Source: JAJFFW01 sp038531315 (GTDB lineage Bacteria > Pseudomonadota > Alphaproteobacteria > Caulobacterales > Parvularculaceae). From it: a stretch of 64,000 nucleotides of DNA. Within the stretch, counting starts at the first letter, position 1, and each line of letters opens with the position of its first letter. Positions 25,864-34,952 of the stretch are shown one piece after another. A program made the translations under genes and the position numbers. The notes beneath the pieces are model-generated. The model searched no databases and had not been told where the DNA came from. It saw only the letters and a list, made by a program, of their open reading frames with translations. Location: the NCBI GenBank assembly GCA_038531315.1, contig JBCBBT010000004.1, forward strand, positions 18,946-82,945, written 5' to 3'.

Positions 25864-26832
25864 TCACCCGGCGGCGGCGAGCGGCGGTGTTTTGAAAAAA
25901 ACGTCTTCCCGCACCGTCTCGACAGTTTCGATTAACAGGGTGAACGCGTCCGCCAGCCGGGTCAGCAAAGCTTCGACCAGTTCCTCGGGCGCCGATGCGC
26001 CGGCCGTGACCCCGATGACGTCGCCGGCTTTAATGACGCCAAGATCGGCGCTTGCCGGGTCGTCGATCAGCATGGCGCTGGCGACGCCGGCAGCGCGCGC
26101 CACGTCAACAAGACGCTTTGAGTTCGAAGACGTCGGTGATCCGATAACGAACAGTTTGTCAACGCGTTGCGCCAGCGTCTTCACAGCGTCCTGGCGGTTA
26201 GATGTCGCAAAACAGATATCGTCTTTGCGCGGACCGGTGATGGCTGGAAAACGTTTCTTCAAGACATCGATAATCTTGCGGGTATCGTCGACCGACAGCG
26301 TCGTTTGCGTAACGTAGGAGAGGGGGACGTCTGGGGGCGCAACCGAGAGTGCGTCCTGCAGATCTTCAATCACCGAAAAACACTCAGCGGGAGCCTGGCC
26401 TGTCACGCCTTCGACCTCGGGGTGGTCCGAATGACCGATAATCAGGACGTGCCGTCCGGCGGCGATGAACCGGCGAACCTGTGCGTGCACTTTGAGGACA
26501 AGCGGACAGGCGGCGTCGATCAATGTGATCCCGCGCGCATTGGCTTCCGCATGCGCCCGCGCGGGTGAGCCATGGGCTGAAAACACCAGCGGGCGGTCGT
26601 CGGGCGCCTCGCCGACTTCGTCGATAAAGACCGCGCCCATGGCGCGCAGCCGCGCGACGACGTGGTCGTTGTGGACAATTTCATGGCGGACAAAAACCGG
26701 GGCGCCGTAATGGCGCAACGCATTTTCAACGGTTTCAATGGCCCGTGTCACGCCGGCGCAAAACCCACGCGGCGAGGCCAGCAAAACCTTCAGGCCAGAC
26801 CGTTGCGTCGCCGCCGCCTGCCCGTTGACCAT
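25864..26832 (-). CDS. ispH: 4-hydroxy-3-methylbut-2-enyl diphosphate reductase
   Basis: The last enzyme of the MEP isoprenoid pathway, an iron-sulfur protein making IPP and DMAPP. The three cluster-ligand cysteines are visible in PRGFCAGV, DAACPLV and DICFATSNRQ. HEIVHN and SAHGSP are the usual substrate-pocket segments. An upstream ATG at 26862 is possible. The ATG at 26832 has AGGCGAGAG at good spacing and gives a more typical length of 322. First gene of the ispH-thrB-rnhA group. Confidence 0.96.
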   Translation of the reverse strand: MVNGQAAATQRSGLKVLLASPRGFCAGVTRAIETVENALRHYGAPVFVRHEIVHNDHVVARLRAMGAVFIDEVGEAPDDRPLVFSAHGSPARAHAEANARGITLIDAACPLVLKVHAQVRRFIAAGRHVLIIGHSDHPEVEGVTGQAPAECFSVIEDLQDALSVAPPDVPLSYVTQTTLSVDDTRKIIDVLKKRFPAITGPRKDDICFATSNRQDAVKTLAQRVDKLFVIGSPTSSNSKRLVDVARAAGVASAMLIDDPASADLGVIKAGDVIGVTAGASAPEELVEALLTRLADAFTLLIETVETVREDVFFKTPPLAAAG

Positions 26833-27020
26833 TCTCTCGCCTGCCTTTCCTGTGCGCCGCATGGGGCATTTCCGAACGCGTGGTGAGACGTCTTTTCACG
26901 CCATTGCGCCTCATCGCGGTACCCGGTAGGACCTACAGCGCTACTTGGACCGTTACGCGGCCCGGCTGCGACCTTTACGCGGCGTTTTTCAGTCTTTTGT
27001 TGAATATAAGGGTTCGGAAA

Positions 27021-27578
27021 ATGAATAAAGTGTTGGTGCTCGCGCTCATCGCCGCAGCGACGTTTGGTTGCGCGTCCAGTGAGCGCCAAAAAGCTGCGCG
27101 GGAGAAAAACCCGGCGCCGTGCCCGAACATCCTTGTATTGAACGACGCCGCCCGTCTGATCGAGTTCGCCGGCGAGGAGCAATCGCTCGAAAATGTCGCC
27201 TACACGGCCGAAATAACGAATGTCTCGCTCGGGTGCCGATATTTCGCCGACAAGCCGATCGACGCGAGTATCGAAATCGATCTCGCCTTTGGCAGGGGCC
27301 CGAAAGCAGACGCCGCCGAGAAAGAATTCACCTATTTTGTTGCGGTGACGCGCCGCAATCTCGAAGTGATCGAGAAAGCCGAATTCACGATACCCGTGAA
27401 GTTCGGCAAGAAATCAAACATAGCGCTGATCGAACAGGAAATTGACGAAATCCTGATCCCGCGCGCCAACGAACAAACGGCCGGGTCTAATTTCGAGATC
27501 ATTGTTGGTCTGGCCCTGACGCCGGCGCAAGCGCGATACAATCGCTCCGGCAAGAGTCTGAAATTCCCGAACCTTTAG
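27021..27578 (+). CDS. Hypothetical lipoprotein
   Basis: A 185-residue predicted lipoprotein with lipobox TFGC, Cys at about residue 18. Three further cysteines occur, one near residue 34 (APCPN) and one near 73 (LGCRYF), which could form a disulfide in the periplasm. The body looks like a beta-rich domain with alternating hydrophobic strands. I do not recognise the family. The frame is open from 26880, but the ATG at 27021 begins a proper lipoprotein signal. Its stop is immediately followed by the argS ATG, so the two are co-transcribed. Confidence 0.8.
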   Translation: MNKVLVLALIAAATFGCASSERQKAAREKNPAPCPNILVLNDAARLIEFAGEEQSLENVAYTAEITNVSLGCRYFADKPIDASIEIDLAFGRGPKADAAEKEFTYFVAVTRRNLEVIEKAEFTIPVKFGKKSNIALIEQEIDEILIPRANEQTAGSNFEIIVGLALTPAQARYNRSGKSLKFPNL

Positions 27579-29354
27579 ATGACGCTGCTTGAAGACCTCG
27601 CTGGCATCTTAGGAGCGGCGTTCGAAGCGGAAGGCTTCGACGCAGGCTATGGGGCTGTGCGCGTCTCTGACCGACCTGACCTTGCGCAATTCCAATGCAA
27701 CGGCGCCTTGGCGGCGGCCAAAAGCGCGGCGAAGTCAGAAAAACTCAATCCCCGCGCCCTCGGCGAGCGAATCGCCGGACGGCTTGATGGCGATGACCGC
27801 TTTTCTGATGTGGGGGTCGCCGGGCCCGGCTTTGTGAACATCAATCTGTCCGATACGTTCCTGTCGCAGCGTGCGACCGGGCTTGCCGGCGATGAACGCC
27901 TCGGCGGCTGGTCGCATGCGGTTCCGGAAAAAGTCGTGCTTGATTTCGGCGGTCCGAATGTGGCCAAGCCGCTCCATGTCGGTCATTTGCGGTCGGCGAT
28001 TATCGGCGAAAGCCTGAAACGGCTGCTGCGGTTTGCGGGCGATGATGTTGTCGGCGACATTCATCTCGGCGACTGGGGCCTGCAGATGGGACAGCTCATT
28101 TCAGAGCTCGCGCTGCGCCAGCCGGACCTGCCGTACTTCAACAATAACTTTGACGGTCCGTACCCGGAAACGCCGCCGATCGCCCTGAGTGATCTTGAGG
28201 AGATGTATCCCGCCGCCTCCGCCGCTTGCAAAGCTGATCCCGAGCGCGCCGAGGCCGCGCGTCGGGCGACCAAACAACTGCAGGACGGCCATAAAGGGTA
28301 TCGCGCGCTCTGGCGCGGCTTTGTCGACCTGTCCGTCGATGCAATGCGCCGCAATTACGCCGACCTGAATGTCGTCTTCGATCTCTGGAAGGGCGAGTCT
28401 GACGCCGATCCCTATATTGAGGAAATCGTCAGCGACTTGCGCGCGCGCGAGGTCGCCGTGGAATCCGACGGCGCGCTCGTGGTGCCGGTTTCACGCGCGG
28501 ACGACAAAAAAGAAATGCCGCCGCTCATTCTGGTCAATTCGCAGGGCGCCGTCGGCTATCATGCGACCGATATCGCGACGATCGTCGACCGCAAACGATC
28601 GCAGCAGCCGGACCGCATTTTCTATGTGGTCGACAACCGGCAGAGCCTTCATTTTGAACAGGTCTTTCGCGCGGTCGACAAGGCCGGCTATTTCGACGAA
28701 CACCGCCTTGAGCATCTCGGTTTCGGGACCATGCAGGGACCGGACGGCAAGCCGTTCAAGACCCGCGAGGGCGGCGTCCTGAAGCTGCGCGACCTGATCG
28801 ACCTGGTGAGCGAACAGGCGATCAAACGTCTCGGCGAAAACGGGTTGGCGAGTGAGGCGGGCGACGCCGAGCAGCGCGAGATTGCCCGCAAGGTTGGCGT
28901 CGCCGCCTTGAAATTTGCCGATCTCTCAAGCCAACGCACCACTGACTACATCTTCGATCTCGATCGGTTTATGGCTTTTGAAGGAAAGACAGGCCCTTAT
29001 CTGCTCTATGCGAGCGTGCGCGTGAAATCGGTGCTCCGCCGCGCCGCCGACAAAGGCGAAACCGCTGGCGCGCCAATTGCGGCAGCGGCGAAAGAAGAGC
29101 GCGACCTTGCTCTTTGTCTTCTGGGGTTCAGCGACGCAGTCAAATCCGCGCATCAAAAACGCATGCCGCATTTCCTGTGCGAACACGCATACGCGCTGGC
29201 GCAGGCATTTTCGAAATTTTACGGGGCCTGCCGGATTCTCGACGAAAAAGACGACGCGGTTCGTGGATCGCGGCTGACGCTCGCCGACGCCGCCGGTCGG
29301 CAGCTCACATTGACGCTGTCGCTGCTGGGGATCGAGACGCCGGACCGTATGTGA
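27579..29354 (+). CDS. argS: Arginyl-tRNA synthetase
   Basis: A class I synthetase charging tRNA-Arg, 591 residues, normal length. The N-terminal tRNA-binding domain is followed by the HIGH-type motif PLHVGHLRSAIIGE near residue 132. As is common in bacterial ArgRS, the KMSKS motif is not canonical, and FKTREGGVLKLRDLIDLV takes its place. The C-terminal anticodon-binding helices are present. It begins directly after the upstream lipoprotein stop codon (TAG-ATG). Confidence 0.98.
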   Translation: MTLLEDLAGILGAAFEAEGFDAGYGAVRVSDRPDLAQFQCNGALAAAKSAAKSEKLNPRALGERIAGRLDGDDRFSDVGVAGPGFVNINLSDTFLSQRATGLAGDERLGGWSHAVPEKVVLDFGGPNVAKPLHVGHLRSAIIGESLKRLLRFAGDDVVGDIHLGDWGLQMGQLISELALRQPDLPYFNNNFDGPYPETPPIALSDLEEMYPAASAACKADPERAEAARRATKQLQDGHKGYRALWRGFVDLSVDAMRRNYADLNVVFDLWKGESDADPYIEEIVSDLRAREVAVESDGALVVPVSRADDKKEMPPLILVNSQGAVGYHATDIATIVDRKRSQQPDRIFYVVDNRQSLHFEQVFRAVDKAGYFDEHRLEHLGFGTMQGPDGKPFKTREGGVLKLRDLIDLVSEQAIKRLGENGLASEAGDAEQREIARKVGVAALKFADLSSQRTTDYIFDLDRFMAFEGKTGPYLLYASVRVKSVLRRAADKGETAGAPIAAAAKEERDLALCLLGFSDAVKSAHQKRMPHFLCEHAYALAQAFSKFYGACRILDEKDDAVRGSRLTLADAAGRQLTLTLSLLGIETPDRM

Positions 29355-29679
29355 TCCGTATTTCGCTGCTCGCCGTCGCGACAGGCGGGCTGTGGATATT
29401 TTGTGGAAAACTAACGCCTCACTGCGACATTCTGGCTGTTTGAGCCAAAAAAATCTTTGCATTCTAACGGCTTGTCGGCAGCTACTCCGTAAGCAAACAA
29501 TTTGAATGTTATATCGCTGCGATGCAAAAAGATCACGGTCTTTTCAGGAAAATTGCATCAACCGATTTTGAAATTGGAATTGTCGCAAAAGTGTAGCAAC
29601 TCGCTTTTATGGGCTCTGGCGCGTGGCGGCGTCCGCTTGCGCTGCTGATCCTATCTCTCCAAGTCCGGGACCCTTATTA
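29355..29679. other. Intergenic leader of the Oar-like receptor
   Basis: No gene is seen here. The notable element is a nested inverted repeat: outer arms GATGCAA (29521-29527) and TTGCATC (29553-29559), inner arms AAAAGA (29527-29532) and TCTTTT (29539-29544). It lies about 120 bases before the receptor start codon and could be an operator or an mRNA hairpin. A promoter must also be here, but I cannot assign its boxes. Confidence 0.45.
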
Positions 29680-32600
29680 ATGAAATTGACACGAATTCTC
29701 CGCGCTAGCGCGGCGACAATCGCAATTGCGTCGGCAAGCGCCATCGCGACAGCGCCTGTGGCCTACGCCCAAACGACCGTCTCCAGCATACGGGGCGTCA
29801 TCACCAGCGAAGACGGCGCGCCGCTTTCGGGCGCGACCGTAACCGTCACAGATACGCGCACGGGCGCAAGCCAGACGCTGACAACCGGCGACAGCGGCCA
29901 GTATTCGGCGCGGAACCTTTCTGTCGGCGGCCCTTACAATGTTTCGGTGAGCCGCGAAGGCTTCGCTTCCGAGCGTCTGGAAGGCGTCTTTGTCAATCTG
30001 AGTGGTCCGACGACGGCGAACATCGACCTCGCGGCCAGCGCGCAGGGGGGCGGCGACGAAATCGTCGTTGTCGCGACCCGGTCGAACACGCAGCAACTCG
30101 CTATTGGACCGAGTTCGACGTTCTCGCTTGAAACCATCGAAGCCCTGCCGTCGATCAGCCGCGATATCCGCGATATCATCCGGGTTGACCCGCGTTTGAC
30201 CGTTTCAGGCGGCGACGACCAGGTGTCGTGCCTGGGCGGCAACTCGCGCGCAACCTCATTTACGATTGACGGCGTTCAGACGAATGACGCCTTTGGCCTG
30301 AATGCTTCGGGTACGCCGTCGCGCGCCAACTTCCCGCTGCCCTTCGACGCCATTCAGGAAACGGCTGTCGAATTCGCGCCCTATGACGTTGAATACGGTC
30401 AGTTCACGACCTGTAACATCAACATCGTCACCAAATCCGGGTCGAATGAATTCCACGGTTCGGCGTTTGCGGTGTTCAACAACCGGAGCCTGACAGGCTC
30501 GCAAGCCGGCGACTTTACGGTGCTGGGCGATGCGCCGTTTCGCGATTTCAACTGGGGCGCGGAAGTGCGCGGTCCGATTATCAAGGACACGCTGTTCCTT
30601 GCGGTCGCGTATGAAGAAATTCGCGATGGCGGCACGATTGTCGGCTTCGGTCCGGAAGACGGCACTTTCGCCAATCCCGTCGAGAATTTTACATTCGCGG
30701 ATCTCGATGAAATCACCGCGATTGCGAACAGTCTCGGATTTGAGACCGGCGGTCTCGCGTCCGTCGTTCCTGAAACCAGCCGCCGTCTTTCGACGCGCGT
30801 AGACTGGTATCTCAGCGACCAGCACCGGCTCGAAGCCAACTATGTGCGCGAGCGCGAGCTGGAAACCGAAACCGACCTTCAGGGCGTTGATTTCCAGCCG
30901 CTGAATTCGTTCGAGAATTCGGGTTCAAGCAACGAGCGTTATTCGTTCCGGCTGTTCTCGGAGTGGACGCCGGAAATCACCACCGAAATCCGCGTATCGC
31001 GCACCGATAACCAGGACATCCAGAGCCCGGTCGGCGGCGGCGAAGCGCAAAGCGACAATCCGATCCCGCGTTTCCTGATCCAGGGCGGCGATAACGGCCC
31101 CTTCGGCGGCGGCGACGACGGCATTCAGATCACGGGGCCGGGCATCTTCCGGTCCGCCAACGAACTCATCACGCAGCTCGATCAGGTCAAATTCAAGCTC
31201 GACTATCAGCGTGGAAACCACCTTCTCACCGGCGGTTACGAGTTGAACAGCCTTGAAGTGTTCAACCTTTTTATCATCGATGCAACGGGCTCCATCCGTT
31301 TTGATGATGCGGATGCGTTCGCCGCCGGAACAGCGAACGAAATTACAATTAACGCGACGGCGTCGGGCGATCCGAACGATGCGGCCGCGGAATTCACACG
31401 CAACATTCATTCGTTGTATTTCCAGGACACCTGGACGCCGACGGACGCGCTCAAGCTTTCACTTGGTCTGCGGTATGATTTCTATCAGTCGCAGGATGTC
31501 CCAACGGCGAGCCCGCTGTTTGAGCAACGCTATGGCTTCTCCAATGCGACAGGCTTTAATGACTTCTCCATTTTGTTGCCCCGCTTTGGTCTCAACTACG
31601 ACGCTGGTTCGACCTTCTTTGGCGAGACCAGCTTCCGCGCCGGCGCCGGCGTCTTCTCGGGCGGCGATCCGACCGTCTTCTACTCCAACGCCTTCACCAA
31701 TAACGGTTTCGGCACGGCGTTCGCGGCTTCCTTCTTCGGTCTTTGCACCGACGATGAGCTCGACGTTATCGATGACGCCGGCAATTTCACGGGCGTTCCG
31801 TCTTGCATCACCGACGCCGCTGCGGCGGGTGCGTCAAGCGGCAACGGTCGTACAGATGCGATCGATCCGAACTTGAACGTGCCGTCAGTGGTGCGCGGGT
31901 CGCTCGGCTTCACGCATTTCACTGATTTTGGTGGCGCTGCGGGCGGCTTGTTCGACGACTGGACGGTCAATGTCGATCTGATCTACACGGCGAACCGGAA
32001 CTCGTTCGACTTTATCGATCTGACGCTGTCGCCGGTCGGCACGGCGCCGGATGGGCGCGCACTCCTTGAGGCCATCGATCCGCTCCGCGACGACTGTAAC
32101 GCGACTTTCATCGGGCCGCGCGCCGGTTTCGCTAATGTGACGGATGATTGTTTCACCAGCCGCGACCAGGATATTCTCCTGACAAATGTCGACGGCGATA
32201 ACGGCCGTTCAATCTCGTTCTCGACACAGTTTGCAAAAACCTTTGAATACGATCTCTTCAATCGTCCTGCGAGCTGGAGCGTTAATCTTGGTTATGCTTA
32301 CACTGACGCAACGCAAGTTGTCGGCAGCTTGAGCTCCACGGCGACATCAAACTTTGAAGAAGTCGCGACCGTTGTTCCGAACCAGAACTTTGCGGCGCCG
32401 TCGCAGTTCCTCAACCGTCACGTTGTCTCGCTGGCGTCGACATTCCGTCAGGAATTCGTCGCCGACCTGCCGACGTCGTTCAGCTTCTTCGTGTCGGCGC
32501 GTGAGGGCAACCCGTTCTCCTACGTCTTCGAAGACGACACAGGCGAGCGCGTCTTTGGGGACTCCGATGATGAAAACCGGATCCTCCTGACGGTGCCGAC

Positions 32601-33060
32601 CGGCCCGAACGATCCGTTGTTCGATTTCTCCAACGTGCCTGCGGATAATCTTGCAGAGTTGTTTGCATTCCTTGATTCAAGCGGTCTGTCTGAGTTCGCC
32701 GGCGGTTTCGCACCGAGAAACCAGTTCCGCGATCCGTGGTTTGTCGATGTTGACTTCCGGTTCCAGCAAGAACTGCCGACCCTGGTCGATGGTTTGCGCT
32801 CGATCTTCTATGTCGACATTGAGAACTTCCTGAACCTGATCGACAGCGACAGAAATGTCCTGCGCACATTTGACCGCGGTAACTCGCGCGAGGGTGTGCC
32901 GGTATTCGAGATCGATGAGATCAATGATCAGGGTCAGTTCGTGGTGAACGCGCGGGGCCTTGAGTCTCAGATCACTGGCGGCAGCACCGGCGATATCTTC
33001 GATCGAAACGCCGCACAATCACTTTGGGCGGTTCAGTTTGGCCTTCGCTTTGAGTTCTAA
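29680..33060 (+). CDS. Oar-like TonB-dependent outer-membrane receptor
   Basis: A 1126-residue outer-membrane receptor. A signal peptide (about 1-31) is followed by a carboxypeptidase-regulatory-like beta domain (SSIRGVITSEDGAPLSGATV). The plug domain follows, with NSRATSFTIDGVQTNDAFG and NIVTKSGSNEFHGSAF, then a long beta-barrel ending in the aromatic residue of VQFGLRFEF, the usual barrel C-terminus. This layout is that of Oar-type receptors. Paired cysteines in the plug and in two extracellular-looking loops suggest disulfides. The first possible start is a GTG at 29623; the ATG at 29680 starts the signal peptide properly. Ligand unknown. Confidence 0.92.
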   Translation: MKLTRILRASAATIAIASASAIATAPVAYAQTTVSSIRGVITSEDGAPLSGATVTVTDTRTGASQTLTTGDSGQYSARNLSVGGPYNVSVSREGFASERLEGVFVNLSGPTTANIDLAASAQGGGDEIVVVATRSNTQQLAIGPSSTFSLETIEALPSISRDIRDIIRVDPRLTVSGGDDQVSCLGGNSRATSFTIDGVQTNDAFGLNASGTPSRANFPLPFDAIQETAVEFAPYDVEYGQFTTCNINIVTKSGSNEFHGSAFAVFNNRSLTGSQAGDFTVLGDAPFRDFNWGAEVRGPIIKDTLFLAVAYEEIRDGGTIVGFGPEDGTFANPVENFTFADLDEITAIANSLGFETGGLASVVPETSRRLSTRVDWYLSDQHRLEANYVRERELETETDLQGVDFQPLNSFENSGSSNERYSFRLFSEWTPEITTEIRVSRTDNQDIQSPVGGGEAQSDNPIPRFLIQGGDNGPFGGGDDGIQITGPGIFRSANELITQLDQVKFKLDYQRGNHLLTGGYELNSLEVFNLFIIDATGSIRFDDADAFAAGTANEITINATASGDPNDAAAEFTRNIHSLYFQDTWTPTDALKLSLGLRYDFYQSQDVPTASPLFEQRYGFSNATGFNDFSILLPRFGLNYDAGSTFFGETSFRAGAGVFSGGDPTVFYSNAFTNNGFGTAFAASFFGLCTDDELDVIDDAGNFTGVPSCITDAAAAGASSGNGRTDAIDPNLNVPSVVRGSLGFTHFTDFGGAAGGLFDDWTVNVDLIYTANRNSFDFIDLTLSPVGTAPDGRALLEAIDPLRDDCNATFIGPRAGFANVTDDCFTSRDQDILLTNVDGDNGRSISFSTQFAKTFEYDLFNRPASWSVNLGYAYTDATQVVGSLSSTATSNFEEVATVVPNQNFAAPSQFLNRHVVSLASTFRQEFVADLPTSFSFFVSAREGNPFSYVFEDDTGERVFGDSDDENRILLTVPTGPNDPLFDFSNVPADNLAELFAFLDSSGLSEFAGGFAPRNQFRDPWFVDVDFRFQQELPTLVDGLRSIFYVDIENFLNLIDSDRNVLRTFDRGNSREGVPVFEIDEINDQGQFVVNARGLESQITGGSTGDIFDRNAAQSLWAVQFGLRFEF

Positions 33061-33083
33061 GGGCGAGCCCGCACACAAACTGA

Positions 33084-33113
33084 AAAGGGCGGCCAGACGG
33101 CCGCCCTTTTTCT
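33084..33113. terminator. Terminator after the Oar-like receptor
   Basis: GGGCGGCC-AGAC-GGCCGCCC is a perfect 8-bp stem with A residues before and T residues after. It ends the receptor transcript and can act in both directions. Confidence 0.92.
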
Positions 33114-33127
33114 TTGTCTCATGCAAC

Positions 33128-33153
33128 AAAAAAGCCCTGGGTCTTTCTGACCC
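33128..33153 (-). terminator. Possible terminator of the riboflavin operon
   Basis: On the minus strand GGGTC-AGAAA-GACCC is followed after five bases by six T residues, just downstream of the folE stop. The gap between stem and T run makes it weaker than the neighbouring hairpin, which could also serve this operon. Confidence 0.45.
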
Positions 33154-33161
33154 CTAATAAC

Positions 33162-33785
33162 TCAGCCGATCAGGCGATAGAAACGATCTTCCAGCGCTGC
33201 ATCGGTCTTAAAGGCGCCGGTCATGGCGCGCGTGACGCACGCAACATCGGTTTTGTGAACGCCGCGCGTTGAGATGCAATAATGCTGAGCGTCAACGAGG
33301 ACGGCGACGCCGCGCGGTTTCAGCGCTTTCTCGATGGCGTCCGCAATCTGATTGGTCAGGATTTCCTGACTTTGCAGTCGGTGCGCATAGGCGTCGACCA
33401 CGCGGGCGAGTTTTGAAATCCCGACCACTTTATCCGAAGGCAGATAAGCCACATGCGCAACGCCAATGATCGGCTGGATGTGGTGCTCGCAATGGGATTC
33501 GATCCGGATGTCTTTAAGCAAGACAATGTCGTCATATCCCTCGACCTCCTCAAAGGTCCGCGACAGGATCTCGACAGGGTCCTGTTTGTAGCCTTCAAGG
33601 AATTCCTCATACGCATCGACAAAACGCTTCGGCGTATCGAGCAAGCCCTCGCGAGACGGATTTTCGCCAAAATAGGCTAGGAGCGTGCGCACGGCTTCTT
33701 CAGCTGCGGCGCGATCGGGCGTCGCCGTTGTTTGGTGACGACGCGCATCGCCGGCGGCATTGAGGGGAATAGTTTCAGCGGTCAT
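33162..33785 (-). CDS. folE: GTP cyclohydrolase I
   Basis: Converts GTP to 7,8-dihydroneopterin triphosphate, the first step of folate/pterin synthesis. The 207-residue protein has the zinc-site and catalytic segments SHCEHHIQPIIGVAHVAYLP and the C-terminal QHYCISTRGVHK. The long open frame upstream is not used; the ATG at 33785 gives a normal N-terminus. It begins only 19 bases after the ribH stop on the same strand, so it is most likely the last gene of the riboswitch-controlled riboflavin operon. Both pathways draw on GTP. Confidence 0.96.
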   Translation of the reverse strand: MTAETIPLNAAGDARRHQTTATPDRAAAEEAVRTLLAYFGENPSREGLLDTPKRFVDAYEEFLEGYKQDPVEILSRTFEEVEGYDDIVLLKDIRIESHCEHHIQPIIGVAHVAYLPSDKVVGISKLARVVDAYAHRLQSQEILTNQIADAIEKALKPRGVAVLVDAQHYCISTRGVHKTDVACVTRAMTGAFKTDAALEDRFYRLIG

Positions 33786-33804
33786 GGCTATCGAACTCCT
33801 GACG

Positions 33805-34278
33805 TTATGCTTCCGCGATCGCACGCGTGAGATTGATCGTTTCGATGAGAGCAAGCGCGGCTTCCGCGCCTTTGTTGCCGGCCTTCGCGCCCGCGCGTTC
33901 GATCGCCTGCTCAATGCTGTCGACCGTGAGGACGCCAAACGCAATCGGCACGCCGGTGTCGTGCATGGCGCTCGCGACGCCGCGCGCGGCCTCGCCGGCG
34001 ACGTAGTCAAAATGCGGCGTTGCGCCCCTGATGACGCAGCCGAGCGCGACGACGCCGTGATAGCGGCCCGTGTCGGCGAGCTTTCGCGCAATGAAAGGCG
34101 CCTCAAACGCGCCGGGCGCGGTCGCGACGTCGGTCGCGCCCGCGTCGCCGCCATGTCTGACGATTGCGTCCTTTGCCCCATCAAGGAGGCGATCGGTAAT
34201 GAAATCATTCCACCGCGTGGTGACGATTGCGATCCGCAATCCGGCGGCGGAAATGTGGCCTTCGAAAGTCTTACTCAT
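33805..34278 (-). CDS. ribH: 6,7-dimethyl-8-ribityllumazine synthase
   Basis: Condenses 5-amino-6-ribitylaminouracil with dihydroxybutanone phosphate. The 157-residue length is right for the icosahedral or pentameric enzyme. Characteristic segments are IVTTRWNDFITDRLLDGA, the APGAFEAPFIA turn, GCVIRGATPHFDYVAGEA carrying the catalytic His, and PIAFGVLTVDSIEQAIERAG. It is the fourth gene of the rib operon, 11 bases after ribB. Confidence 0.97.
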   Translation of the reverse strand: MSKTFEGHISAAGLRIAIVTTRWNDFITDRLLDGAKDAIVRHGGDAGATDVATAPGAFEAPFIARKLADTGRYHGVVALGCVIRGATPHFDYVAGEAARGVASAMHDTGVPIAFGVLTVDSIEQAIERAGAKAGNKGAEAALALIETINLTRAIAEA

Positions 34279-34289
34279 GGGACAACTCT

Positions 34290-34952
34290 TTATCCTGCAG
34301 CGGAGATTTTAGTTCTGGGGACCGCATCGTTCGCCGCCGCCGTTGAACGGCGATAGGCTGCGATCGCGGCGACACTCGTGATCAGGATGTCGTGGCGGGC
34401 GCCGAATGCCTCAAGATCGGGCAGGCGCGCCATGGCCCCGTCATCATTCATCACTTCACAAATCATCGCCGCCGGGATCAGTCCCGCCAGCATGGCCAGA
34501 TCGACGCTGGCTTCGGTTTGACCGTCGCGCTCAAGAACGCCGCCGGCGCGGGCGCGCAATGGAAACATATGCCCGGGCATCACGATATCATCGGCTGTTG
34601 ATGCGGGATCGACGAGCGTGCGAACCGTGTGCGCGCGGTCGTGGGCTGAAATGCCGGTCGTCACGCCCCGGCGCGCCTCGACTGATACTGTAAAGGGTGT
34701 GCCAAACCCCGATTGATTTTCCGCCTGCGGCACCATCAAGGGCAGTGCAAATCGGTCTACAAGGTCCGGCGCCATCGCGCAGCAGATTAATCCGCGGCCT
34801 TCCTTTGCGAAAAAATTGACGAGTTCCGGCGTGACGAATTCTCCGGCCACGGCAAGATCGCCCTCGTTTTCGCGATCTTCGTCGTCGACGATGATCACCG
34901 GCCGTCCAAGGGCGAATGCCGCGACGGCGTCGTCAACCGATGCAAGGCTCAT
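34290..34952 (-). CDS. ribB: 3,4-dihydroxy-2-butanone 4-phosphate synthase (monofunctional)
   Basis: Makes the four-carbon unit for lumazine from ribulose 5-phosphate. The 220-residue protein has VDDEDRENEGDLAVAGEF with the acidic metal ligands, TGISAHDRAHTVR, and GHMFPLRAR. It ends after the DHBP synthase domain, so the GTP cyclohydrolase II half seen in RibBA fusions is absent. Its ATG overlaps the ribE stop (ATGA). Confidence 0.96.
   Translation of the reverse strand: MSLASVDDAVAAFALGRPVIIVDDEDRENEGDLAVAGEFVTPELVNFFAKEGRGLICCAMAPDLVDRFALPLMVPQAENQSGFGTPFTVSVEARRGVTTGISAHDRAHTVRTLVDPASTADDIVMPGHMFPLRARAGGVLERDGQTEASVDLAMLAGLIPAAMICEVMNDDGAMARLPDLEAFGARHDILITSVAAIAAYRRSTAAANDAVPRTKISAAG

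Noticed and set aside
26880..27020. Upstream extension of the lipoprotein gene before argS
   Set aside because: It would bury the lipoprotein signal 47 residues inside the protein. The ATG at 27021 begins a normal lipobox leader.
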